A stretch of 6,052 bases of DNA from Acidobacteriota bacterium (GTDB lineage: Bacteria; Acidobacteriota; Terriglobia; UBA7540): assembly GCA_021784615.1 (NCBI GenBank), contig JAJYHU010000233.1:1-6052 (forward strand), written 5' to 3'. Position 1 is the stretch's first letter, and every line of letters begins with the position of its first letter. The translations under genes and the position numbers were made by a program. This document shows, one piece after another, positions 1 to 6,052 of this stretch. The notes under the pieces were generated by a model. The model had not been told where the DNA came from. It saw only the letters and a list, made by a program, of their open reading frames with translations, and searched no databases.

Positions 1-352
1 AAGAAACCTGGGCCGTTGCCAGGTTATGAACGCTTTCAAGACTGAAAGAGGTGAGCGGTTGTTTCACCCCGTCCTCGAACACGTGAAAGTCGGATGATTT
101 CAGGTTCGTCACCAGATTTCCCTTTCGATCAGTGACTCGAACGTCGACTTGCACTTCGTTGCGCTCGACCTTCAGCACGTAAGGCTGCGATTGGTTGGAA
201 TAGCCCGGAGTCTGCGGCGGTGGCGCGCAAAGGAGCAATCCTTGAGCCGCTAGAGCCAAGGCGCAAGCCATGCGCAGACGGCCCGGCGAAAGCCGGCCAA
301 CTTTGCGCGCGCGAACATCATTCGGATTTCCCTTGGATCTTGTTGTCATCAT
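1..352 (-). CDS. VWFA-related Acidobacterial-type secreted protein, N-terminal part (3' end outside window)
   Basis: The reverse strand gives 117 codons and runs off the left edge, so only the N-terminus is visible. The protein begins MMTTRSKGNP, has a basic stretch (RARKVGRLSPGRLR, about residues 14-27), a hydrophobic segment at about 28-43, then a Pro-rich junction (APPPQTPG). This looks like a signal peptide or signal anchor. Residues about 59-105 contain VQVDVRVTDRKGNLV and then DFHVFEDGVKQPLTSFSLE. That pattern is characteristic of the region preceding the von Willebrand A domain in the 'VWFA-related Acidobacterial domain' family. The VWA domain itself, with its metal site, would lie beyond the window. 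I chose the ATG at 352 because GGAAG sits 7 nt upstream and because the basic n-region is kept; an ATG at 271 would start directly in the hydrophobic stretch with no ribosome binding site. The ATG at 349 is equally possible. The function of this family is not established; an extracytoplasmic adhesion or protein-interaction role is inferred. Confidence 0.82.
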   Translation of the reverse strand, partial: MMTTRSKGNPNDVRARKVGRLSPGRLRMACALALAAQGLLLCAPPPQTPGYSNQSQPYVLKVERNEVQVDVRVTDRKGNLVTNLKSSDFHVFEDGVKQPLTSFSLESVHNLATAQVS

Positions 353-364
353 CCCTTTTCTTCC
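353..364 (-). promoter_or_regulatory. Ribosome binding site of the VWFA-type gene
   Basis: On the minus strand the sequence CTGGAAGAAAAGGG directly precedes two consecutive ATG codons. GGAAG lies 7 nt before the first ATG (352) and 10 nt before the second (349). The AAGGG next to the first ATG is too close to serve it, but could weakly support the second. The purine-rich tract supports a start here rather than at the later in-frame ATG at 271. Confidence 0.6.
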
Positions 365-438
365 AGATGGAAACTTTTGGGCGAACCGCGCACCCTATTC
401 CCGCCCGGCGCGAAACCCCGTCCTCGCTTCGCCGCCTG
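353..438. other. Intergenic gap, no clear promoter or terminator
   Basis: These 86 bp separate the stop codon of the receptor-like gene from the start of the VWFA-type gene. Apart from the ribosome binding site at the VWFA end, I see no convincing -35/-10 pair and no strong hairpin followed by a T-run. A weak GGGCG/CGCCC pairing exists, but its loop is about 18 nt. The gap neither proves nor excludes read-through transcription from the receptor gene. Confidence 0.5.
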
Positions 439-3400
439 TTAAAATTGCAGCCGGAAGGAAATTTGCAGCGAGCGCATGGGCAGTACGCTGGTAATGCGGC
501 CGTAGTTTGCGGCGTTCACCACAGTGCCAAGACCGCTGAAATTCGGGTGGTTAAGAATATTGTCTGCCTCAAGACGGAAGTCGCCGGTGATGTTTCTCTG
601 GTCGGAAAACGTCACGAAGCGGTCGAGCGAAACGTTGAAATTGAGCAAGTCAGGGCCTGGAATGGTGTTCCGGCCAGCATTGCCGTAATAGCCGGCCGGG
701 GGCAGCGTAAAGGCGCCTGTATTGAAGAATTGCAGCGTGCTTTGCCGGGAGCCTGCAAGCGCCGCCGGCGCGCCGGTGGCTTGAGCGCGCAGAGAGGAAA
801 ACGGCGCGGCTCCCGCCACATTGTTGCTGATGTTGCCCAGAATGTAGGCGGTGTAGGGAAAGCCGGATTGATAAGTGGTTACGCTGCCGATCTGCCAGTT
901 GCCCAAGAGCCCGGCCAGAAAGCCTCCGTTGTTCAAAAAGCGGCGGCGCGGCCCCAAAGGAAACTCGTAAACATCGTCGATCAGCAACTGGTGGGTGGAA
1001 TTGAAGCCGGAAAGTCCCCACTCCGTGGCCAGGTTGAAAGGATTCTGCGCCACGATGTTTCCATAGCCGCCCACGGAGGCTGCGTTATCCATGGCCTTAG
1101 AATAGGTGTAATTAATATCGAAAGAAAAGCCACTATGAAACTGGCGCCGCAGGCTGCCTTGCACCGATTGATAAATGGACGAGGCTCCGGAAGCGTCGTA
1201 AATGAAGGGCGCGGCGTTCGCCAACAGCAAACCGCCGCTCAGCGAGCCGGGCGCCGCGGTGTTGGGGGCAATGAGCAAATTCAAATGGGTCCCGCGCGTG
1301 CCAACGTAACTGAGGGTTGCAATCAGGTCTGGCGAGATTTCCTCTTCCAGCATCAAGTTCCAAGTTTGCGCATAGGGCGTGAGGTAATGCGGGTCCACCG
1401 CATAGGTGTTGCGCAGCGGCTTCTGGCCCGAAGACGGAAAGCCGTCGGCCAGGGTCAGGACTGACGACGGACTGGTGACCCGTGTGCTTGCGTGGGCGAA
1501 TGGCGGCTGGTTCGCCAGATAGGAAACCAGCCGTTGATAGATGGACTGGTCATAAAACATTCCGTACCCGGCGCGAATTACCAGCCCCCGGCTGGCCCAG
1601 GGACGAAAGGCGATCCCGATCCGCGGGGAAAAGTCCATCCGATCGCCGTTTATCAGGGAAGCCGGATAAGACCCCGGCGACTGGGCGGTGACCAGGGTCG
1701 CCGTGCTAAAGCCTTGTCCGACCACGAGGTTTGAGAGATGGCCATATTTCTCGTGGAAGGGGCTGGAATATTCGTAACGCAAACCGGCAGCCACCGTGAG
1801 ACGCTGGGAGGCTTTCCAGTCATCCTGCGCGAAGCCGGCGAAATCCTGTGAACGGAAGTAATTGCTGCTGGTTCCGTAACGAACGGAGGTGGTTTGCGGC
1901 AAACCCAGCAGAAAATCCGCAAAGTCGAAGCCTGTCCCTCCTACCGGAGCGCCGCCCGCCGTAAAATTGCTGGTCGAATAGCCGCTGAAAATGAACGTGC
2001 CGCGGGCGTTCGGGTCCGTCACGGCATTGAGCTGCACATCGGCGAATTGAAAACCAAACTTCAAGTTGTGGGCGCCGCGGTCCATCACCACGGCGTCCGC
2101 CAGATGGAAGGTTTGGTTCCGGATCAGGGAAGGGATCACGTCATTCAGGGGATTGAAATTGGTGAAGTCGATCCATGGAATTCCCCAATCCATGGGAAGT
2201 TGCGAAACGCCCTGAACGCCCAGATCGCCCGCAATGTTCTGGCTGAACGCGAAGGGATTCAGCGTGTTGATTCTTTCCCGGTTAAAACCGGCGGTGAAAG
2301 CGTTTACCGTGAGCGGATTAATCGTATGCGTTTCCGCCAAGTCCAGATTTTGCCCTCGCAGCGACCGGTTTTGATCGAGGCCGGGATAATCCCGGACGGA
2401 CTTCGAGCGGCTGGAGTTGAAGTAGTAAAAGGCGCTGAAGCTGTCACGGCCGGAGAACTGGTGAACGATCCGCCCCATGACGCGGTCATGCGCGGAAGGA
2501 AGACTTTGCTGCAAGTGGAAATTTTGAACGCTGCCGGGAAGATTGGGCGGTGGAATGTAATCCAACAGCCCCGTGGCAACGGGGCTGATCCGGGAGCCGG
2601 GAATTTGATTGCCGGCAAAAGGCTGCCGGGGGCCAAGCGGATTGCTCAGCGGATCGTAAATGACGGGTGTCGCGCCGGCGAACGGACCCGCCGAAATGGT
2701 GGATTGAGAGAAATCGCCATTGCGCTCTGCAAGCGTGGGCACGGTTGGATAGATGTCGAAAGGGCGCGTCATTCGCTGCAAGTTATAGTGAAGGTAAAAA
2801 CTGGTCTTGTCACGCCCGTTGTAAACATGCGGCAGCACCACAGGGCCGCCTAAGGAAAATGCAAAATGCTGGAAGTGAGAAGCAATTTGCGGGGAACTCG
2901 AGGTGTTCAACGGATAGGGATTTGCGTCCAGCGCGGAATTGGAAAATTCCTCGAAGAGGTTTCCGCGGACTTCATTCACTTTTGAGGGACGGCTGGCCCA
3001 GTGGCCGCCCACTAATCCGGGCAGGCTGGCGTTTTTGGAGCCGGCTCCGAATGCGGTCCGATGAGATTTGGCGCGAAACTCCGCCGCGCGCTTGCGGTAC
3101 TGCGCCTGAACCTTTGCCGGGTCTTCAGCCCTTACCAGGTTTCCGGAAAGCAGGAAGGAATTGGCATCGCTCGCCGATTGATCAATCACGTATTCCGAGC
3201 GGGGTTCCTTCATCTTGGCGGGAATCTTATTTTTGGTAAAGTGAACCTTCGCCGGCTTGATCGCATGGTGATGTTCCCGGCGAGAGTCGCTCGTTTTGGC
3301 AGCACGGGTTCCCGCAGCAGCGGCTGCGGGCGTGCCTTTTGTGGCAGCGGCTCGGACGGCGGAAGCGTGGGAACTGGAACTTTGGAATTTTAACGCTGCG

Positions 3401-3798
3401 TCGGCGCGCGACGGTCCCGCGGAATTCACAATGATGCCGTCGCGAACGGCGGGGCTGAAGCCCGTCATCTTAAACTTCACCGAGTAGGTTCCGGGCGCAA
3501 TGCCCTGGAAGCTGTAATTCCCGGCTCTGTCCGTCCAGGTTTTCAGCTCCTGGCTTGTCTGGTGATTTACAAGGAGGACCGTCACTCCGGGCAAAGCGAT
3601 GCCGCGGGGGCCACTGACGTGCCCGGTAATGGCGGAAGGCGCAGCGGCCTGGGCGTGGGCGAGCGCCGGCGTCAGGAGCAGAAAGAACAACGCGCCGCGC
3701 GCGATGTGCGCGAGGGCCTTCCGTCTATCGGTTCGGTTGCGATCGATTTCAGGTTTCAAGGGCATAGAGAGAATCACTGTTTGTTGTTTTCGCTTCAT
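439..3798 (-). CDS. TonB-dependent-receptor-like outer-membrane protein with N-terminal carboxypeptidase-regulatory-like domain
   Basis: This complete 1119-residue frame encodes a predicted outer-membrane beta-barrel protein of the large Acidobacteriota TonB-dependent-receptor-like (Oar-like) group. A signal peptide is clear: basic residues near 20-34, a hydrophobic core (GALFFLLLTPALA) and probable cleavage after AHA at about 49. Residues about 56-137 form a carboxypeptidase-regulatory-like fold (ITGHVSGPRGIALPGVTV, DRAGNYSFQGIAPGTYSVK). A low-complexity Ala/Lys/His-rich linker follows at about 140-200. Next comes SFLLSGNL (about 214-221), then barrel sequence with subfamily hallmarks: NSALDANPYPLN (about 287-298), LGGPVVLP (about 316-323), and TVPTLAERNGDFSQS (about 352-366). 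The protein ends SLQISFRLQF, a terminal aromatic typical of outer-membrane proteins. No canonical plug domain or TonB box is recognisable. The start is uncertain: the ATG at 3798 and the in-frame ATG at 3765 both lack a Shine-Dalgarno sequence, and both overlap the upstream exporter gene. The signal peptide fits the 3765 start (MPLKPEIDRN) at least as well. The substrate is unknown; polysaccharide or glycan uptake is only a guess from family biology. Confidence 0.9.
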   Translation of the reverse strand: MKRKQQTVILSMPLKPEIDRNRTDRRKALAHIARGALFFLLLTPALAHAQAAAPSAITGHVSGPRGIALPGVTVLLVNHQTSQELKTWTDRAGNYSFQGIAPGTYSVKFKMTGFSPAVRDGIIVNSAGPSRADAALKFQSSSSHASAVRAAATKGTPAAAAAGTRAAKTSDSRREHHHAIKPAKVHFTKNKIPAKMKEPRSEYVIDQSASDANSFLLSGNLVRAEDPAKVQAQYRKRAAEFRAKSHRTAFGAGSKNASLPGLVGGHWASRPSKVNEVRGNLFEEFSNSALDANPYPLNTSSSPQIASHFQHFAFSLGGPVVLPHVYNGRDKTSFYLHYNLQRMTRPFDIYPTVPTLAERNGDFSQSTISAGPFAGATPVIYDPLSNPLGPRQPFAGNQIPGSRISPVATGLLDYIPPPNLPGSVQNFHLQQSLPSAHDRVMGRIVHQFSGRDSFSAFYYFNSSRSKSVRDYPGLDQNRSLRGQNLDLAETHTINPLTVNAFTAGFNRERINTLNPFAFSQNIAGDLGVQGVSQLPMDWGIPWIDFTNFNPLNDVIPSLIRNQTFHLADAVVMDRGAHNLKFGFQFADVQLNAVTDPNARGTFIFSGYSTSNFTAGGAPVGGTGFDFADFLLGLPQTTSVRYGTSSNYFRSQDFAGFAQDDWKASQRLTVAAGLRYEYSSPFHEKYGHLSNLVVGQGFSTATLVTAQSPGSYPASLINGDRMDFSPRIGIAFRPWASRGLVIRAGYGMFYDQSIYQRLVSYLANQPPFAHASTRVTSPSSVLTLADGFPSSGQKPLRNTYAVDPHYLTPYAQTWNLMLEEEISPDLIATLSYVGTRGTHLNLLIAPNTAAPGSLSGGLLLANAAPFIYDASGASSIYQSVQGSLRRQFHSGFSFDINYTYSKAMDNAASVGGYGNIVAQNPFNLATEWGLSGFNSTHQLLIDDVYEFPLGPRRRFLNNGGFLAGLLGNWQIGSVTTYQSGFPYTAYILGNISNNVAGAAPFSSLRAQATGAPAALAGSRQSTLQFFNTGAFTLPPAGYYGNAGRNTIPGPDLLNFNVSLDRFVTFSDQRNITGDFRLEADNILNHPNFSGLGTVVNAANYGRITSVLPMRSLQISFRLQF
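2566..2587. repeat. Perfect 9-bp inverted repeat inside the receptor-like gene
   Basis: CAGCCCCGT (2566-2574) and ACGGGGCTG (2579-2587) are exact complements around a 4-nt loop (GGCA). The resulting 22-nt hairpin would be very stable. It lies in the receptor coding sequence, where it encodes the PVATGLL stretch (about residues 406-412). No T-run follows on either strand, so it is not a standard terminator. A role is unproven. Confidence 0.5.
3302..3335. repeat. Long inverted repeat (hairpin) inside the receptor-like gene
   Basis: CCCGCAGC (3311-3318) and its exact complement GCTGCGGG (3323-3330) enclose a 4-nt loop (AGCG). GCACG (3302-3306) and CGTGC (3331-3335) extend the pairing outside a 4-nt bulge, giving 13 potential base pairs. 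It lies in the Ala-rich linker of the receptor protein (about residues 155-165). On the plus strand CTTTT follows at 3336, so it resembles an intrinsic terminator for antisense transcripts. On the coding strand there is no T-run. Repeated Ala codons may explain it by chance. Confidence 0.5.
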
Positions 3799-5584
3799 AC
3801 ATTGCGGTGTAGCGCCCGCCTTGGGCCATCAGATCGTCGTGAGTTCCGCGCTCCACGATGCGGCCATCTTCGAGGTAAAGGATGAAGTCCATTTCCCGCA
3901 TGATCGCGAGCTCATGAGTGATCCAAAGGGTTGTGCGCGACTTGCTGAGGCGTTCAAGGGCTTGGCTGACGGCCTGGTCGCCCCGGTTGTCCAGGCTGCT
4001 TGTGGGCTCGTCGAGAATGAGAACCGGAGATTTGCGGAGCGCCGCCCGGGCAACAGCCACGCGCTGGCGCTCGCCGCCCGAAAGGGTCGCCCCGCGTTCG
4101 CCTAGAATGGTGTCGTAGCCTTGCGGCAACTCGTTGATAAAGCCGTCGGCATTGGCGACTTTTGCCGCCTCTTTGATCTCCTCGACGCTGGCGCCCAACG
4201 ACCCATAGCCAATGTTTTCCTGCACACTGGCCGAATAGAGAACGCTTTCCTGGAAGACGATGGCAAAGTTGGAGCGCAGGGAATTCGCCGTGTAATCCCG
4301 CAGATCACGGCCATCGAGCAAGATTCGGCCTGCGGTAGGGTCATAGAACCTCATGAGCAAGCTGGCCAAAGTGGATTTGCCGCTTCCGGAAGGCCCAACA
4401 AGACCGATATGCTGGCCGGGCTTGAAGTCGAAACTGATGTCGTGAAGCACGGGGGAATCCGGCTGATAGCCAAATGATACCTTCTCAAACCGGACGTTGC
4501 CCTGAATGCCGCTCGCTTCCACCGCGTTCGGACTGTCGGTGATGTCCGGCTTGGTTTCGAGAAGATCGAGCACCCGCTCGCCGGAAGCCAGGGCTTTGGC
4601 GATTTGGCCCGAGTTGCGGGCCAACTGCCGCATGGGGCGGAAAGCCTTGCGCAGATAGCTGACAAAAACGATCAGTTCGCCGGGGCTGATCTGACCGGCG
4701 ATAACCCACTGCGCGCCGATCCAAAGAACTACTGCGGTCACGATGGTTCCCAGGATTTCCGTGGCGCGGCTGAGGCCGGCCGAAAGCCTTTGGACGCGGG
4801 CCGCCTCCTGGAAGCTTTGCTGATTGTGCGCTGTGAAAGCCTGATAAAAGAAATCCTGAAGGGAGAGCGCTTGCACGACGGCGATGGACCCAAGAGTCTC
4901 CATGGTGGTGGAAGCCACCGCGGCTTCCCGTTGCCGTTGTGTTTTGGCGGCGATTTTTACGCTGCGGGTGACGCGCGAAATGAGGATGATGAACACGGGA
5001 AATGCCGCCAGCGCCAAAAGGGTCAGCCGCCAATTCATCCAGAACATGACCCCAAGCATGGCCAAAACCGTCAAAACGTTCGTCAGCAAGGGGAGCGCGG
5101 CGGTAACCAGTACGTCGCGCACGCGGTCTAAATCCGTGGTCACCCGGGTGATCAGATCCCCCGTTCTTTTCCTGAAGTGAAATCCCATCGAGAGATTTTC
5201 CAGGTGCAAAAAGACGCGGCTGCGAACTCTCGCCAGAATCTCCGAGGCCGCCAGCGCCATGAACACGGTGCTGAAATAGTCATCTGCGGAGGCAAGCCCG
5301 GGAATCACAATCAGGGCCGCGGCCATGATGATGAGTTGCGTATGCATATCGCGCGTATGCAAAAACGGCAGGTGGTGCAGACGGCGGTGAGCGCCGGCGC
5401 GAAAGATAATGTTGTAGATAAATTTCAAGGGCCAGGGTTCGAGAACGTGCAGAAAGATTGAAATCACCAGCGTGATCAGGGGCAGCCAAAGGACCCGCCC
5501 CTGCTCGGCAATCTGCGGCCAGAAAACTCTTACCAGCTTTACGGTGGTGGGAATGATTTCACGAACCTTTTTCGGTTCCCTCAT
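3749..5584 (-). CDS. Type I ABC exporter, fused permease and ATPase (MsbA/ABCB-like half transporter)
   Basis: This complete 611-residue protein has the usual length and order of a homodimeric or heterodimeric half-transporter in the inner membrane: membrane domain, then nucleotide-binding domain. Hydrophobic segments lie at about 31-50, 81-100, 160-182, 184-204, 275-297 and 303-313. All ATPase motifs are intact. They are the A-loop tyrosine (FGY, 373), Walker A GPSGSGKST (397-405), Q-loop Gln445 (VFQES), signature LSGGERQ (501-507), Walker B LILDE with catalytic Glu526, D-loop SSLD (529-532) and switch His557 (WITHEL). It should therefore be catalytically competent as a homodimer. The start at 5584 is supported by AGAGGG 7 nt upstream and by an ATGA overlap with the glycosyltransferase stop. 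Its last 50 bp may overlap the receptor-like gene. Substrates of this superfamily include lipids, lipid-linked glycans, peptides and drugs. The neighbouring glycosyltransferase makes a glycolipid plausible (inference). Sequence alone does not justify calling it MsbA. Confidence 0.95.
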   Translation of the reverse strand: MREPKKVREIIPTTVKLVRVFWPQIAEQGRVLWLPLITLVISIFLHVLEPWPLKFIYNIIFRAGAHRRLHHLPFLHTRDMHTQLIIMAAALIVIPGLASADDYFSTVFMALAASEILARVRSRVFLHLENLSMGFHFRKRTGDLITRVTTDLDRVRDVLVTAALPLLTNVLTVLAMLGVMFWMNWRLTLLALAAFPVFIILISRVTRSVKIAAKTQRQREAAVASTTMETLGSIAVVQALSLQDFFYQAFTAHNQQSFQEAARVQRLSAGLSRATEILGTIVTAVVLWIGAQWVIAGQISPGELIVFVSYLRKAFRPMRQLARNSGQIAKALASGERVLDLLETKPDITDSPNAVEASGIQGNVRFEKVSFGYQPDSPVLHDISFDFKPGQHIGLVGPSGSGKSTLASLLMRFYDPTAGRILLDGRDLRDYTANSLRSNFAIVFQESVLYSASVQENIGYGSLGASVEEIKEAAKVANADGFINELPQGYDTILGERGATLSGGERQRVAVARAALRKSPVLILDEPTSSLDNRGDQAVSQALERLSKSRTTLWITHELAIMREMDFILYLEDGRIVERGTHDDLMAQGGRYTAMYEAKTTNSDSLYALET

Positions 5585-6052
5585 TGAACCACCCTCTCGG
5601 TTTCCGGTGCGCTTTCGGGCGCCCTGGAGCGGTAAAAGCTCGCAAGCATGGCGGCTGAAGCCTCCGCGCCATCCAGCTTCAAGCGGATGGACGCGGGTTG
5701 GCTCTGCAAAGCTTCCAGAATGCGGCCCGAGAGAGCGCCGGATTCAAGGTCTTCGGGGTGGATCAATCCAAGCACTCCCCGCTCCTGGAGCTTGCGGGCG
5801 CGGATCATTTGTTCCTGGTCATCATTCGACGGGTAAGGAAAAATCAAAGCCCGAACTCCCGTGCGGAGCACGTTCATGACCGTGTTATAGCCTCCCATGC
5901 TGATGGAAAGCGACGCTCGTTCCATGCAGGCTTGAAAGTCCGGCGTGAACTTTTCCATCTGAACGTTCGGCAAGGCGGCAGATGCCTGCTGCAAGTTCCG
6001 AAAGACGCCGTCAGGAATGTACGGCCCGGCATAAATGCGGAAGGGATTGGGC
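5581..6052 (-). CDS. Predicted GT28/MurG-like glycosyltransferase, C-terminal part (5' end outside window)
   Basis: The frame is open to the right edge, so about 157 C-terminal residues are visible and the start lies beyond the window. A TTG at 5994 is not a credible start, because coding similarity continues upstream (RIYAGPYIPDG). Visible features fit the sugar-nucleotide-binding C-terminal half of a GT-B fold enzyme. SMGGYNT (visible residues about 51-57) is the glycine-rich nucleotide-binding loop. NDDQEQMIRARKLQERG (about 76-92) corresponds to the acidic/Gln segment that contacts the donor sugar in GT28 enzymes. The SMGGYNTV form resembles predicted glycosyltransferases of the COG4671 type more than true MurG, whose loop reads differently. 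No peptidoglycan-synthesis gene follows. It overlaps the ABC exporter by 4 bp, implying coupled translation and a shared pathway. The likely reaction is transfer of a sugar from a nucleotide sugar to a lipid or glycan acceptor at the cytoplasmic face; donor and acceptor cannot be told from this fragment. Confidence 0.82.
   Translation of the reverse strand, partial: PNPFRIYAGPYIPDGVFRNLQQASAALPNVQMEKFTPDFQACMERASLSISMGGYNTVMNVLRTGVRALIFPYPSNDDQEQMIRARKLQERGVLGLIHPEDLESGALSGRILEALQSQPASIRLKLDGAEASAAMLASFYRSRAPESAPETERVVQ
5589..5598 (-). promoter_or_regulatory. Ribosome binding site of the ABC exporter
   Basis: On the minus strand GAGAGGGTGG lies inside the end of the glycosyltransferase coding sequence. 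Its AGAGGG core is 7 nt before the ATG at 5584. Together with the ATGA stop/start overlap it fixes the exporter start and suggests re-initiation by ribosomes finishing the glycosyltransferase. Confidence 0.6.

Noticed and set aside
353..438. Possible intrinsic terminator after the receptor-like gene
   Set aside because: The best pairing (GGGCG with CGCCC) is only 5 bp with a loop of about 18 nt, and it is followed by A-rich rather than T-rich sequence on the coding strand.
220..1464. 414-codon open frame on the plus strand
   Set aside because: It is wholly antisense to the 3' half of the receptor gene and the adjoining gap and VWFA start. Its translation is rich in Arg, Gly and Ala with no recognisable domain, as expected for a GC-rich shadow frame.
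1894..2853. 319-codon open frame on the plus strand
   Set aside because: It is antisense to the barrel region of the receptor gene and shows no recognisable domain or ribosome binding site. The minus-strand protein shows clear family features across the same bases.
5581..5994. Glycosyltransferase gene starting at 5994
   Set aside because: The codon there is TTG with no ribosome binding site. The frame stays open with family-like sequence to the window edge, so the gene is truncated by the window rather than short.
5581..6052. Identification of the glycosyltransferase as MurG
   Set aside because: The glycine-rich loop (SMGGYNT) and the neighbours do not match MurG or a division and cell-wall cluster; only the broader GT28-like class is supported.

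Overview
The window looks like a chromosomal segment of an Acidobacteriota bacterium (inferred, moderate to good confidence). The evidence is a large TonB-dependent-receptor-like outer-membrane protein with an N-terminal carboxypeptidase-regulatory-like domain, a type greatly expanded in that phylum. Beside it lies a gene whose N-terminus matches the 'VWFA-related Acidobacterial domain' proteins. The DNA is GC-rich by eye. I see no mobile element, tRNA, rRNA or CRISPR array.

Everything real is on the minus strand, so the genes read from the right edge to the left. At 5581-6052 is the C-terminal part of a GT28/MurG-like glycosyltransferase whose start lies outside the window. Its stop overlaps the start of a complete type I ABC exporter (3749-5584) by 4 bp (ATGA). 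The exporter's 3' end overlaps the start of the 1119-residue outer-membrane receptor-like protein (439-3798) by up to 50 bp. After an 86-bp gap comes the 5' part of a VWFA-type protein (1-352), which runs off the left edge.

The glycosyltransferase and exporter are almost certainly one translationally coupled unit. A reasonable but unproven reading is that one makes a glycolipid or glycan-linked product and the other moves it across the inner membrane. The receptor-like gene is probably on the same transcript because no gap exists for its own promoter, but a functional link to the glycan genes is not shown. The VWFA gene has its own good ribosome binding site and may or may not belong to the same transcript.

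The long plus-strand open frames, including those spanning 220-1464 and 1894-2853, are antisense shadows of the receptor gene. I did not find a clearly novel system. The points most worth a second look are the missing recognisable plug domain of the receptor, the unusual gene overlap at its start, and two perfect hairpins inside its coding sequence.
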